Shown: positions 43,079 to 53,091 of the stretch, in pieces
Layout: each line of letters opens with the position of its first letter
Numbering within the stretch: the stretch's first letter is position 1
Origin: Haloterrigena sp. H1
GTDB taxonomy: Archaea; Halobacteriota; Halobacteria; Halobacteriales; Natrialbaceae
Direction of reading: 5' to 3'
Assembly (NCBI RefSeq): GCF_005938085.1
Contig: NZ_SMZK01000004.1
Coordinates: forward strand, 93,874 to 157,873
DNA: 64,000 nt
Made by a program: the position numbers and the translations under genes
The notes under the pieces: generated by a model
What the model was told of the DNA's origin: nothing
The model's input: the letters and a program-made list of their open reading frames with translations, nothing else
The model's database searches: none

Positions 43079-44185
43079 GTGGTTTACGAGACTGGAAACG
43101 AGACGGTCGACGACGCACTCGAGCGGGTCGTGGCCAGCGAGCGACTCGACCGGACCGACGGGTTAGCGCTGATGGCCCAGCCGGTCGACGTCCTCGCCGA
43201 AGCCGGTGCGGCCGTGCGCGATCACTTCGGTGATGGCACGGTCGATGCCTGCTCGATCGTCAACGCGAAAGCGGGCAACTGCGCCGAGGACTGTGGGTTC
43301 TGTGCGCAGTCGGTCCACTTCGACACCGGCATCGACACCTACGGCTTCCTCGGCCCGAAGAAGGTCCTCGAGGCCGCGAAACGCGCCGAACGTGACGGTG
43401 CCCAGCGCTTCGGGATCGTCGTCGCGGAGAAAGGCGTCTCGAAGGAACACCGGCCCGAGGAGTGGGCGGAGGTCATCGAGTCGATCCGCCTCGTGCGCGA
43501 CGAGTGTGATCTCGAGGTCGACGCCTCCCTTGGCATTCTCACCGAGGAGGAGGCTGCGATCCTCGCCGAGGAGGGGATCAACCACTACAATCACAACATC
43601 GAAACCTCGCCGAACTACTTCCCCGAGATCGTCGACACCCACAGCTTCGAAGATCGGGTGAAGACCCTCGAGGTCGCCAAGGAGGCCGGCATGGACCTCT
43701 GTGCGGGCGTCATCCTCGGGATGGGCGAGACCCCGACCGATCGCGTCGAGGCCGCTATCGCGCTGCAGGACATCGGCATCTCCTCGCTGCCGGTCAACGT
43801 CCTCAACCCGGTCGAGGGAACGCCACTGTACGAGCAGGGTGTCGGCATCTCGACCGAAGAGATCGTGAAGACGGTCGCGGTGTACAAACTCCTGCATCCC
43901 GAGTCGCGGGTCCGCCTGACCGGCGGCCGCGAGGTCAACCTCGCCCCCGACGAGCAGCACCTGCCGCTGGAAGCCGGCGCGGACGGCCTGCTCACCGGCG
44001 ACTACCTCACGACAGAGGGCCAGTCACCCGGCGAGGATATCGAGATCATCGAGCGCGCGGGGCTCGAGCCCAACCGGGAGACCAACGAGTTCGACCCCGA
44101 GGAAGTGAAGGCCCGCCACAGCGACGCCGCGGAGTCGTCGACCGAGACAGCAGCACGAACAGGCGCAGAACCGAGCGACGACTGA
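43079..44185 (+). CDS. bioB: Biotin synthase
   Basis: 368 residues, radical-SAM enzyme inserting sulphur into dethiobiotin. The SAM cluster motif C-x3-C-x2-C is seen in GNCAEDCGFCAQS. Further family blocks are YNHNIETSPNYFPEI, GMGETPTDRVE and NVLNPVEGTPL. The extra C-terminal 30 residues are acidic/Ser-rich. GTG start at 43079. First gene of the bioB, oxidoreductase, bioF, bioD cluster and the first intact chromosomal gene after the island. Confidence 0.96.
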   Translation: MVYETGNETVDDALERVVASERLDRTDGLALMAQPVDVLAEAGAAVRDHFGDGTVDACSIVNAKAGNCAEDCGFCAQSVHFDTGIDTYGFLGPKKVLEAAKRAERDGAQRFGIVVAEKGVSKEHRPEEWAEVIESIRLVRDECDLEVDASLGILTEEEAAILAEEGINHYNHNIETSPNYFPEIVDTHSFEDRVKTLEVAKEAGMDLCAGVILGMGETPTDRVEAAIALQDIGISSLPVNVLNPVEGTPLYEQGVGISTEEIVKTVAVYKLLHPESRVRLTGGREVNLAPDEQHLPLEAGADGLLTGDYLTTEGQSPGEDIEIIERAGLEPNRETNEFDPEEVKARHSDAAESSTETAARTGAEPSDD

Positions 44186-44212
44186 TTCAAGACACGATTT
44201 ATCACGATAACC

Positions 44213-45271
44213 ATGGACGACGTTACGTTTGCGGTACTCGGAACCGGCGGTATCGGCCGACGAGCACTCGAAGTGAGCCAGTACAAAGACGCCCTGACAC
44301 CCGTTGCGGCGTGTGACCGCCACGGGACCGCGATCGATTTCGACGGCCTCGACGTCGACGAACTACTCGAGGCAACCGAGGGCAACATCGATAACGAGGT
44401 TGCAACTGACGGCGGAGCGGACGCGGCGGCCGTCGAAGGCGGCGTCAAACAACACGGCGAAGACCTCGGCGTCGTCGCCTCCGAACAGGCCCGCCCGAGC
44501 GAGGATCCGATCCAGGACGTAATCGACCACGGCGACGAGATCGACGCCGTCCTCCTCGCACTGCCCAACTACGAACACGACTTCATCCCGCGGACCGCCG
44601 AGCGGTTCATCGAGGGTGACTACTCCGGCGTCATGATCGACGTGCTCAAACGCTCGCGCGTGATCGATATGCTCGACGACCGCCGCGAGGCGTTCGAGGA
44701 CGCCGGCATCACCTTCATCTGTGGCGCGGGCGCGACGCCCGGCCTGCTGACCGGCGCGGCGGCGCTCGCTGCCCAGTCGTTCGTTGAGGTCACGGACGTC
44801 GACATTCACTGGGGCGTCGGCCTCAAATCCGGCTACGAGGACAACCGCGGCACCGTCCGCGAGGACATCGCCCACCTCCCCGACTACGACATCGAGACCG
44901 CTCGAGAACTCTCCGAAGAAGAGATCGAAGAAATCATCGACGACCACGACGGCGTCATCGAGTTCGAGGACATGGAACACGCAGACGACGTGCTCCTCGA
45001 GCGTGCGGGCGTCTGCGACGCCGAAGACGTCACGGTCGGTGGCATCCTCGACGTGTACAACGACGAGAAGCCGACGACGACCACGGTGCGTGTCACCGGC
45101 CGAACCTTCGACGGCGAGACCGCGACGAACACCTTCCACCTCGGCGACGAGACGAGTATGGAAGCGAACGTCAACGGGCCCGCGCTGGGCTATCTGAAGG
45201 CCGGCGTGCGACGGAACCGCGCCGGTGAATACGGCGTCTTCGGCCCTGCCGAACTGATGCCCGGCTTCTGA
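44213..45271 (+). CDS. Saccharopine dehydrogenase-like oxidoreductase
   Basis: 352 residues with an N-terminal Rossmann fold (FAVLGTGGIGRRALEVSQ) and a motif AVLLALPNYEHDFIPRTAER. Annotated in haloarchaea as saccharopine-dehydrogenase-like. Its place between bioB and bioF, 27 bases after bioB, suggests a link to biotin or its precursor pimelate, perhaps making the missing early steps' substrate. The substrate is unknown. Confidence 0.7.
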   Translation: MDDVTFAVLGTGGIGRRALEVSQYKDALTPVAACDRHGTAIDFDGLDVDELLEATEGNIDNEVATDGGADAAAVEGGVKQHGEDLGVVASEQARPSEDPIQDVIDHGDEIDAVLLALPNYEHDFIPRTAERFIEGDYSGVMIDVLKRSRVIDMLDDRREAFEDAGITFICGAGATPGLLTGAAALAAQSFVEVTDVDIHWGVGLKSGYEDNRGTVREDIAHLPDYDIETARELSEEEIEEIIDDHDGVIEFEDMEHADDVLLERAGVCDAEDVTVGGILDVYNDEKPTTTTVRVTGRTFDGETATNTFHLGDETSMEANVNGPALGYLKAGVRRNRAGEYGVFGPAELMPGF

Positions 45272-45429
45272 CGACACCGCGACGAGCTTCTTCGCCCTTT
45301 CTGTGAGATGGATACACACACTGACCAAGAACAGTCTCATACCGACAAGGAGCCGACCGAATCGAGCAGAATCCGACGATCGATCCGAACCGTGAGAGTC
45401 AAACCGTGGCGCTGAGTCCGTTTAGCCGA

Positions 45430-46653
45430 ATGGCCGACCGTGGGTTCGACCTCGAGGACCGACTCGAGACCCTCGAGGAACACGACTTGAAACGCTCGCT
45501 CTCGCCCGTCGATCGGGTCGCCGAGCGCGGCTACTTCGCCGAGCCCTCGGGCGGCGACCTGCCCGTGCTCGATTCGGCGGAGGCGCTGGTCTTTGCTTCG
45601 AACAACTATCTGGGGCTGACGGACGACCAGCGGGTCCAAGACGCCGCACGGCAGGCTGCCGCGACCGTGGGCACGGGAGCCGGCGCGAGTCGGCTCGTCA
45701 CGGGCGACACGATGGTCCATCGGGACCTAGAGCGGCTGCTCGCCGAGACGAAAGGAACCGAGCGCGCGCTGGCCTTTTCGTCGGGCTACGCCGCGAACGT
45801 CGGGACGATCACGGCGCTCGAGCCGGATATCGTCTTCTCCGACGAATTAAATCACGCGAGCATCATCGATGGCTGTCGGCTGTCGGATGCCGAGACCGTC
45901 GTTTACGATCACTGCGATGCGGCGAGCCTGCGATCGAAGCTCGCGGAGCGAGCCGATCAGGCGAGACAGGACGGCCGAAACCCGGCCGACGAATCCTGGC
46001 TGATCGTCACCGACTCGGTGTTCAGCATGGACGGCACCGTCGCCCCGCTCGCGGCGATCTGTGACGCTGCCGAGGAGTACGGCGCGTGGGTGATGGTCGA
46101 CGAGGCCCATGCGACCGGCCTCTACGCGAACGGCGGCGGCGTCGTCCAGGCCGAAGGGCTCGAGGACCGCATCCAGATCCAGCTGGGGACGCTCTCGAAG
46201 GCGCTGGCCAGTCAGGGCGGCTACGTCGCCGGCAGTACCGAACTGATCGAGTGTTTGATCAACGAGGCACGCTCGTTCGTCTTCTCGACGGGGCTTGCGC
46301 CGCCGGCCGCTGCCGCCGCGAGCGAGGCGTTGCATATCGCTCGCCACAGCGACGTTCGTGAACGCCTCTGGGAGAACGTCGCACATCTCCGCGACGGCCT
46401 CGAGACGATGGGCTTCGAGGTGTTGGGCAACTCCCAGATCCTGCCCGTGGTCATCGGTGACCGACAGGACGCACTCGCGCTCGCGGATGGCATCCGCGAA
46501 CGAGACGTCGTCGCACCAGCGATTCGACCGCCGACGGTTCCCGAGGGGACGAGCCGAATTCGCGTCGTCCCGATGGCGACACACGATCAGGACGACGTCA
46601 TCACCTGTCTCGAGGCGTTCCGCGCCGCGGGCGAGGAGGTCGGGGTGCTGTGA
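45430..46653 (+). CDS. bioF: 8-amino-7-oxononanoate synthase
   Basis: 407 residues from ATG 45430 (a GTG at 45406 would add eight). PLP-dependent enzyme joining pimeloyl thioester and alanine. Typical blocks: LVFASNNYLGLTDDQRV, GTGAGASRLVTGD, VMVDEAHATGLYANGGGV and the PLP lysine in LGTLSKALASQGGYVAG. The stop overlaps the bioD start. Confidence 0.93.
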   Translation: MADRGFDLEDRLETLEEHDLKRSLSPVDRVAERGYFAEPSGGDLPVLDSAEALVFASNNYLGLTDDQRVQDAARQAAATVGTGAGASRLVTGDTMVHRDLERLLAETKGTERALAFSSGYAANVGTITALEPDIVFSDELNHASIIDGCRLSDAETVVYDHCDAASLRSKLAERADQARQDGRNPADESWLIVTDSVFSMDGTVAPLAAICDAAEEYGAWVMVDEAHATGLYANGGGVVQAEGLEDRIQIQLGTLSKALASQGGYVAGSTELIECLINEARSFVFSTGLAPPAAAAASEALHIARHSDVRERLWENVAHLRDGLETMGFEVLGNSQILPVVIGDRQDALALADGIRERDVVAPAIRPPTVPEGTSRIRVVPMATHDQDDVITCLEAFRAAGEEVGVL

Positions 46654-47348
46654 CCGCGACCCAGCCGATCGCCGTCGTCGGCACCGGGACCGGCGTCGGG
46701 AAGACGGTTATCACGGCTGGCCTCACACGCTTGCTTCGCGAGGCCGGCCACGACGCGCGGGCGATCAAGCCGGCCCAGACGGGTCATCCGCCCGACGACG
46801 ACGCGGCGTTCGTCGCCGCGGCCTGTGCCGATCCCGAGGCTGCAAGCTGTCCGCGATATCTCGAGCCAGCACTGGCCCCGCGCGTAGCGGCCGAGGTCGC
46901 CGACGAATCCCTCTCTTACGAGACGATCCGTGCCGCATGTGAACGCGAGATCGACGCGACTGCAGTCCCGATCGTCGAGGGCATCGGCGGGCTACGAGTG
47001 CCGTTGGCCGGCGACCACGAGGTGATCGATCTCGTTTCCGACCTCGAGGCCGCGGCGGTCGTCGTCACACGGTCGGGCCTGGGGACACTCAATCATACCG
47101 CACTCTCGATCGACGCACTCGAGGCCCGCGGGATCGACGTCGTCGGTATCGTCTGCAACGAGTATGCCGGCGAGACGGTCGCCGAACGGACCAACCCAGC
47201 CGAACTCGAGCGGATGACCGGCTACCCGGTCGAGACGGTGCCGCCGCTGGCTGACGATGCGACTGCGGATCCGCGTCAGATGGCTATCGGTGTCGGGGAT
47301 GAACTGTCGCCAGCGTTCCGGGAGTTACTGCCGAGAGAAAGCAGCTGA
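46650..47348 (+). CDS. bioD: Dethiobiotin synthetase
   Basis: 232 residues. ATP-dependent formation of the ureido ring from 7,8-diaminopelargonic acid. P-loop AVVGTGTGVGKTVITAGL, then RAIKPAQTG and VEGIGGLRVPL. GTG start overlapping the bioF stop by four bases. No bioA is seen in the window, so the aminotransferase must lie elsewhere. Confidence 0.93.
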   Translation: MTATQPIAVVGTGTGVGKTVITAGLTRLLREAGHDARAIKPAQTGHPPDDDAAFVAAACADPEAASCPRYLEPALAPRVAAEVADESLSYETIRAACEREIDATAVPIVEGIGGLRVPLAGDHEVIDLVSDLEAAAVVVTRSGLGTLNHTALSIDALEARGIDVVGIVCNEYAGETVAERTNPAELERMTGYPVETVPPLADDATADPRQMAIGVGDELSPAFRELLPRESS

Positions 47349-47356
47349 TCACACCC

Positions 47357-47554
47357 TCAGGCCGACGGCGCTGGCCGCTCTTCGTCCACTGTCGACTGCT
47401 CGCTCTCCGATGGTAGTGGCCTGTCCTCGGTGTGGCCGTCGACGAGGTGTGACACTACTTCGGACTTCCGATGTTCGACCTCGAGGTGGACCCGAAGGTC
47501 GGTTCGGTCGGTGTACGTTTCCGTACAAAGCGGGCAGCGACGTGATTCTGTCAT
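47357..47554 (-). CDS. C2H2-type zinc-finger protein
   Basis: 65 residues (MTESRRCPLCTETYTDRTDL) with one finger CPLC-x12-HLEVEH, i.e. C-x2-C-x12-H-x5-H. The rest is acidic and probably flexible. Convergent with bioD. Small C2H2 proteins are common in haloarchaea and some regulate transcription or motility. The role here is unknown. Confidence 0.7.
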   Translation of the reverse strand: MTESRRCPLCTETYTDRTDLRVHLEVEHRKSEVVSHLVDGHTEDRPLPSESEQSTVDEERPAPSA

Positions 47555-47694
47555 TCAGAGGGTCACCAACAGCCACTCTCACCGTTCATCGACGTAAGAG
47601 TGTCGATCAATAAAAATTCCTATATTTGTATGTCGATAGAATCTGGGCCATCGGCCGCTGACCGACTGTCGAAGGTCTCGATGAAACCGCCAGC

Positions 47695-49182
47695 TTACAT
47701 GAAATCGCTCAGTCCGGATTGATCGGCGTCCGGTTCGTCGGTCGCCGAATCGGCGGCTGCGGTGTCATCCGCTGCTGTGTCGTCTGCCGAACCCGTAAGC
47801 GTCTGCTGGCTGCGTTCGTCACTATCGTCGTCACCATCGGTCGGCTCGTCGGTCTCTGTACTCGAGCGCTCGGCCTCCAAGAAGGCGTTGCCCGAGTGCT
47901 CGACCGTCTGCTCAGCTTTCAGCTCGTCGGCGTCCGCGACGATCGACTGGACCTTGTTGGTATCTTTTCCGCTTCCGGTAATAAAGGAGATGTCCGACTC
48001 GTCGAGGTCGTAGGCCGCGGCCATGCGAACCGTCAGCTCCCGGTTCTTGCAGTGGTGGGTCATCGCCGAGAGGAACGGAAGAATCTCCCGGCGGACAGTG
48101 GCGACGCTCGCGCCCTCGCGCTCGGCGATGCGCTCGGCGATCGAATCGCGGGTGTTCCGGGTTCCCTTGGTGCGACCGAGTTTCGACCAGTAACTCGGCG
48201 GGCCGTAGCGCGTCCAGCCGCCCTTGTCACCGCGTCTCGAGGCGGCGACGCCGGCGGTCATGTTGTCCGTCGCGTACCGCCAGTAGGAGTAGTCCTGTGT
48301 GGCTCGCACCCGGCCAAGCCAGCGGTCGGCATTCGAGAGGAACTCGTAGGCGTCGGCCAGTTCGGCGCCCTCGTAGTCCTTCGGGACGTTGTCCTCGATC
48401 CAGTTCAACAGGTCGTCGGGCGTCTCGTCGACGTCGTAGGAGGCCCGCAGCGCGCCCTCGGCGTCTTTCTCCTTGATGAGGTCGTCGAGGAAGTCGAAGA
48501 TCCCCTCGGTGGTGTCGCGCTCGCTCGTGACCACGTCCTCGACGGTTAGCCGCTCGGTTTCCTCGGCGACTGCCTGCAGGTCGTTGACCGCCGAGCGCAG
48601 GTCGCCGCTGGTCGACTCGGCGATCTTCTCGAGAGCTTCCTCCTCGAACTCGATGCCTTCGCGCCGGCAGATGTCCCGCAGGACGGGGACGATCGAACGC
48701 TTCGAGACGTCGCGGAACTCGATCGTCTCGCAGGCGTTGCGCAGCGACTGGCTCATGTCGTAGAACTCGTTTGCCACGAGGACGATCGGCTGGTTGGCGT
48801 TCTTGACGACGCGAGTCACCTCCCGCGAGCCGCCGTAGTCGGCGTTCCCGTGGAAGTTGTCCGCCTCGTCCAAGATGACCAGTCGGCGGCCCGCCTCGCC
48901 GCCCGTCAGCGTCCCGCTCTTTGCGGCCTCCCCGGCGATCTTCTCGATGACGTCCGCTCCTCGGCTGTCGCTGGCGTTGAGTTCCATCACGGGCCAGCCC
49001 ATATCGTTCGCCAGCGCGTGAGCGGCGGATGTCTTCCCGACGCCGGGGCTGCCGTGGACGATCACCGCCTGTCGGTGGTCGTCCCAGGTTTCGGCCCACT
49101 CTTTCAGCTGGTCGCGGGCCTTGTTGTTGCCGCGTACCTCCGACAGCGTCGTCGGGCGGTACGTTTCGGTCCAGTCGGTCAT
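47695..49182 (-). CDS. rfcL: Replication factor C large subunit
   Basis: 495 residues. AAA+ subunit of the clamp loader that opens PCNA. Walker A HGSPGVGKTSAAHALAND, Walker B LVILDEADNFHG, sensor region VLVANEFYDMS, then the collar domain. The acidic, low-complexity tail (residues about 425-490) ends in QSGLSDFM, a PCNA-interacting box. Typical starting sequence MTDWTETYRPTTLSEVRGN. Monocistronic here. Confidence 0.96.
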   Translation of the reverse strand: MTDWTETYRPTTLSEVRGNNKARDQLKEWAETWDDHRQAVIVHGSPGVGKTSAAHALANDMGWPVMELNASDSRGADVIEKIAGEAAKSGTLTGGEAGRRLVILDEADNFHGNADYGGSREVTRVVKNANQPIVLVANEFYDMSQSLRNACETIEFRDVSKRSIVPVLRDICRREGIEFEEEALEKIAESTSGDLRSAVNDLQAVAEETERLTVEDVVTSERDTTEGIFDFLDDLIKEKDAEGALRASYDVDETPDDLLNWIEDNVPKDYEGAELADAYEFLSNADRWLGRVRATQDYSYWRYATDNMTAGVAASRRGDKGGWTRYGPPSYWSKLGRTKGTRNTRDSIAERIAEREGASVATVRREILPFLSAMTHHCKNRELTVRMAAAYDLDESDISFITGSGKDTNKVQSIVADADELKAEQTVEHSGNAFLEAERSSTETDEPTDGDDDSDERSQQTLTGSADDTAADDTAAADSATDEPDADQSGLSDFM

Positions 49183-49373
49183 TGCGCTGTAGTTGGTGTG
49201 TTCGGCGTTTAGGGATTGCGGAGCGTCACTCCTCGCTAACCGTTTTCACGTCGAAACGCGGTATGACGTCCTCGCCGCTGGCTATATAATAGCTACTACA
49301 ACCGTGACAACGGCACCGCAAGCGGCGCGGTCGCACCATACTTCTAAGCGACTGGGATAGCTTTATCCAGGTG

Positions 49374-50888
49374 ATGGCGGATCACACCGACCTCGTCAGG
49401 CGCTCGCTTCGAGACGCGACGCGAAGCGAGTTCGACCGACGCGTCGACGAGCAAGCCGTCCGTCTCACCGACGCCCTTCGTGCAGGTCGTCTCGACAACC
49501 CCAGCTTCGGCCTCGGGATCGAACTCGAGGCGTACGCCGTCGACGACGACGGGCGGCTGGCTCGCGTGCCCGATCCCGTCCTCGAGGGGCCCTGCGAGAA
49601 GGAACTCGGGCGGCACAACGTCGAGTTCAACACCAGTCCGAGCCCGTTCGACGGTGAGGGGGTCCTCGCCCAGGCGACACAGCTCCAGCGCCGCTACCGG
49701 CGCGTCCAGCAAGCAGCGGATCGAGCGGGCACGGAGATCGTTCTAGATGCCATGTGGACGATCCCGCCCCAAGGCGGAACGCAGGCGTACCTCGGGGCCG
49801 TCCGCGAGCGCGAGGAGGTCACGATCGCCGAGAACATGACCGCCTCGCCTCGGTACTACGCGATCGACAACGACGTGTTGAAGCGAACCGCAGGATCCGT
49901 CAGCCTGACCGTTCCGGGAGCCGAGTGTCAGTTCCCGTCGATCCTCTTCGAGTCGCTGACGAGTTCGATCCAGCCCCATATCCAGATCCCTCGCGCCGAA
50001 TCGTTCTCCGACTATCACAACATCGCCGTTCGGACGCTCGGTCCCGTACTCGCGTTAGCGACGAACTCGCCGCTCCTGCCGCCGGATCTGTACGATGTCG
50101 CGGAGCCGTCTCGCCTACTCGAGGAAACCTATCACGAACTCCGGATTCCGGTGTTCGAGCAGTCGATCAATCACGCGTGGGAGAAGGTCCGCTTCCCCGA
50201 GGAGATCGGGAGCGCAGCCGACACGATCGACGAGCTCGTCGCCGACCCGACGTGTGCCCCGTTTCTCCGCGAGTGGCTCGAGGCGGGCGATCGCGAGACG
50301 TTTCCCGACCGGTTCTGGGAACTCGGCCACAAGCGGGGGACCTACTGGCGGTGGCTCCGCGCCGTCGTCGGTGGACAGCCGGTCGGCCAGGGCGACCACT
50401 GGTCGATCCGCATCGAATATCGGCCCCTCCCCACGCAGCCGACGATCGTCGAAAACGTCGGGTTCCAGTGGCTCGTCGCCGGCCTCGTTCGAGGCTTGTG
50501 TGCGGCCGACCATCCGCTCGCGAGCCTCGAGCGCGACGCGGCCGAACGGAGTTTCTACAATGCGGTCGAAGACGGGCTCGACGCCGACCTCGCCTGGATC
50601 ACTGTCGACGGCGACCGGACCACCGATCGAACCGTGATCTATGAGGAGGTCTTCGAGTTCGCTCGTCGGGGACTCCACGAGCAGGGCGTTCCCGGTGAAG
50701 CCATCGAAGAGTATCTCGCCCCGATCGAGACGCGCTGGACCGATCGACTGACCCCAAGTCGGTGGAAGCTGGCCCGCGTCGCCGACCACCTCGACGCTGG
50801 CATGCGGTTTACCGACGCCGTCCACGAGATGCAAACCGAGTACATCCGTCGGTCAGGGGCCGGTGACCCGATCGTCGAGTGGCCCTGA
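49374..50888 (+). CDS. gshA: Glutamate-cysteine ligase homologue (GCS2 family)
   Basis: 504 residues from ATG 49374 (a GTG three bases earlier is possible). Blocks FGLGIELEAYAVDDDG, HNVEFNTSPSPFDGEG and DAMWTIPPQGGTQAY match GCS2-type ligases. Haloarchaea use gamma-glutamylcysteine as their main thiol, made by this enzyme from glutamate and cysteine. The family also contains other carboxylate-amine ligases, so the substrate is probable, not proven. Confidence 0.85.
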   Translation: MADHTDLVRRSLRDATRSEFDRRVDEQAVRLTDALRAGRLDNPSFGLGIELEAYAVDDDGRLARVPDPVLEGPCEKELGRHNVEFNTSPSPFDGEGVLAQATQLQRRYRRVQQAADRAGTEIVLDAMWTIPPQGGTQAYLGAVREREEVTIAENMTASPRYYAIDNDVLKRTAGSVSLTVPGAECQFPSILFESLTSSIQPHIQIPRAESFSDYHNIAVRTLGPVLALATNSPLLPPDLYDVAEPSRLLEETYHELRIPVFEQSINHAWEKVRFPEEIGSAADTIDELVADPTCAPFLREWLEAGDRETFPDRFWELGHKRGTYWRWLRAVVGGQPVGQGDHWSIRIEYRPLPTQPTIVENVGFQWLVAGLVRGLCAADHPLASLERDAAERSFYNAVEDGLDADLAWITVDGDRTTDRTVIYEEVFEFARRGLHEQGVPGEAIEEYLAPIETRWTDRLTPSRWKLARVADHLDAGMRFTDAVHEMQTEYIRRSGAGDPIVEWP

Positions 50889-50950
50889 GCGCAGTAGTCG
50901 CCCGTTCTTTCCTCGCTTCCGCGAGCCACGCCGACCCTAGTTTCCCCGCG

Positions 50951-51622
50951 TTACCCACCCTCGAGCGTCGCGTCGGCGCTGTCGGCCTCGAGGTCGCTGA
51001 GACAGTTCCCGGCGTGTGGGTTTTCGTGTGTCGGCGTGACTCGCTCGTAGTCTGCCCGTCGAGTCGTCAGCGACGAGATGACGGTGCCGTCGCTGCCGTA
51101 GTCCGGAATCCCGATAACGATCTCACCATCGCGTGGCCGCTCCCGGACGTTCGAGTCGTCGGCGATCTCGAAGACGACCGTTCCCGAAAACGGGGCGTCG
51201 ACGTCGTCCCCGAAGACGACCCCGTCCTCGAGGAGGGTATTGCCGTAGAGGCCATCATCGTAGAATCCCGTACTCGCCAAGGCGACGTCGCCGTCCTCGA
51301 ACGAGCCGGTTACCGTGGCTCGAGTACAGGAGTCGAACGCCACGTCCCGTTTCGACTTAGTGGCCTTATCACCGGGATCGTCCGACTCCTCGGGTTCCGC
51401 GTCGGCCTCGCTCGAGTCATCGGGACTCCCAGCAGTGTCGTTCGACGACTCGGTGGGCCCTGTATGGCCCTCGTCGGAACCGGTCGCTACATCGTCCGAA
51501 CCGCGCGATTCGGGACCGTTGTCCGTCCCGTTCCCGCCGGCCGAGTCGGTGCGATTCGTGTCGAGACAGCCTGTCACTCCGACTCCGATACCTGTCGCGC
51601 CGATGAACGTCCGGCGATCCAT
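50951..51622 (-). CDS. Tat-exported lipoprotein, unknown
   Basis: 223 residues from ATG 51622. The signal MDRRTFIGATGIGVGVTGCL has twin arginines and a lipobox (VTGC). It is followed by an Asp/Ser/Gly/Thr-rich linker of about 65 residues and a compact domain from about VAFDSCTRATVTGSFEDGDV with two more cysteines. Anchored outside the membrane. No ligand can be named. Confidence 0.75.
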   Translation of the reverse strand: MDRRTFIGATGIGVGVTGCLDTNRTDSAGGNGTDNGPESRGSDDVATGSDEGHTGPTESSNDTAGSPDDSSEADAEPEESDDPGDKATKSKRDVAFDSCTRATVTGSFEDGDVALASTGFYDDGLYGNTLLEDGVVFGDDVDAPFSGTVVFEIADDSNVRERPRDGEIVIGIPDYGSDGTVISSLTTRRADYERVTPTHENPHAGNCLSDLEADSADATLEGG

Positions 51623-51747
51623 ATCCGGTCCAGTCCGCCTTGCACCATAAAATGTCTGGAATATGTTACTTTTGGATACAGTCATCGGATCGGACGTGAC
51701 TATCCAGAGTATCAACTGGACGATTCGAGCCGCCGACCACGGCCGAC

Positions 51748-53091
51748 TCAGTCCGACGACTCCTCGACCTCGGCCGTCGCCTCGTCGACGGTCACGCTCG
51801 CGATGCGGGTTCCCTCGACGGCGTCGACGGTCAACTCGTAGCCGTCTGCCTCGATCACGTCGCCGATCTCGGGGGCGCGGCCGAGGCGACTCAACACCAG
51901 TCCGCCAATGGTGTCGAACGCCTCGCTCTCGAAGCTCGTCGCGAACGCCTCGTTGACGTCGGCCAGCGAGACGCCGCCGTCGACGGCGTAACGGCCGTCC
52001 TCGAGTTCGTCGATCGAGGGTTCCATCTCGGCGACGTCGAACTCGTCTTGGATCTCGCCGATGACGACCTCGACGACGTCTTCGCTCGTCAGGATCCCTT
52101 CGAAGGCACCCCACTCGTCGATGACGACGGCCAATTGGACGTTCCGCCGGCGAAACTCCGTCAGGACCTCGTCGATCCGGCGGGTTTCCGGGACGAAGAT
52201 GACGTCTCGAGCGAGGTCCCGCGCGGTCGGCTCGGCCTCGGTGTCGGCTGCCGTTTCGATCGCGTGGAGCACGTCCTTCGCGTGGACGAAGCCGATCACC
52301 GGGTCGTCGGCGTCTTTGTCGACGATGGGAAACCGGGTGTAGCTCCCACTTGCGGCGACGGCACGCAGTTCCGAGAGGGGCATATCGGCGTCGACGGTGA
52401 CGACGTCGGGCCGGGGAACCATCACCTCGCGGGCGGGCGTCTCGCCCAGGTCGAAGACCGACTCGATCATCTCGACTTCGTCCGTATCGACGGCTCCCTG
52501 CTCGCCCGATCGCGAGACGATGCGCAGGATCTCCTCAGGGCTGTGGCTCTCCTCACGCTCGGAGGCCGGCGCGACGCCGATCAGTCGCGTAAAGAAGTTC
52601 GCCGTGCCGTTGAAGACGACGATCCCCGGGATGAAAATGTAGTAGAAGAACTTCATCGGCGCAGCGACCAGCAACGCGATCCGCTCGGCCTCTGCGATAG
52701 CGAGCGTCTTCGGCGCGAGTTCTCCGAAGACGACGTGGAGGAAGGTGATGACACTGAACCCGATCGCGATCGAGACCAGATGGAGCGTGCCCGCCGGGAG
52801 GAGCGAGCCGAGCACGGGCTCGAGCAGCGAAGCGATAGCCGGTTCGCCGACCCAGCCAAGCCCCAGCGAGGCGATCGTGATCCCGAGCTGGGTGGTCGCG
52901 AGGTAGTCATCTAAGTTCTCCTCGGCTTCCTGGACGAGCTTCGCCGACGACCGCCCCTCCTCGACGAGCGTTTCGATCTGTGTCGATCGGATGCGGACGT
53001 ACGCGAACTCCGCGGCGACGAAAAAGCCGTTCAGGAAGACCAGAAAGAGGGCAAAGAGGAGCCGCCCGAACGAGAACGCGAGGTCTACCAT
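51748..53091 (-). CDS. CNNM/CorC-type membrane protein with CBS pair
   Basis: 447 residues from ATG 53091. The N-terminal DUF21 membrane domain (LLFALFLVFLNGFFVAAEFA, two further spans) is followed by a CBS pair (EVMVPRPDVVTVDADMPLSE; VIFVPETRRIDEVLTEFRRR) and a CorC_HlyC domain ending the protein (GYELTVDAVEGTRIASVTVD). Such proteins take part in magnesium or other cation efflux. Old names call them haemolysins. Confidence 0.88.
   Translation of the reverse strand: MVDLAFSFGRLLFALFLVFLNGFFVAAEFAYVRIRSTQIETLVEEGRSSAKLVQEAEENLDDYLATTQLGITIASLGLGWVGEPAIASLLEPVLGSLLPAGTLHLVSIAIGFSVITFLHVVFGELAPKTLAIAEAERIALLVAAPMKFFYYIFIPGIVVFNGTANFFTRLIGVAPASEREESHSPEEILRIVSRSGEQGAVDTDEVEMIESVFDLGETPAREVMVPRPDVVTVDADMPLSELRAVAASGSYTRFPIVDKDADDPVIGFVHAKDVLHAIETAADTEAEPTARDLARDVIFVPETRRIDEVLTEFRRRNVQLAVVIDEWGAFEGILTSEDVVEVVIGEIQDEFDVAEMEPSIDELEDGRYAVDGGVSLADVNEAFATSFESEAFDTIGGLVLSRLGRAPEIGDVIEADGYELTVDAVEGTRIASVTVDEATAEVEESSD

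Noticed and set aside
43163..45340. Minus-strand frames opposite bioB and the oxidoreductase
   Set aside because: They mirror real genes with recognised motifs on the plus strand. Low-complexity Val/Asp/Leu composition is typical of haloarchaeal antisense frames.
48227..50644. Long Arg-rich frames on alternative strands in the rfcL and ligase regions
   Set aside because: They are out-of-frame readings of GC-rich genes: Arg/Gly-rich, no domain, and overlapping rfcL or the GCS2 gene completely.
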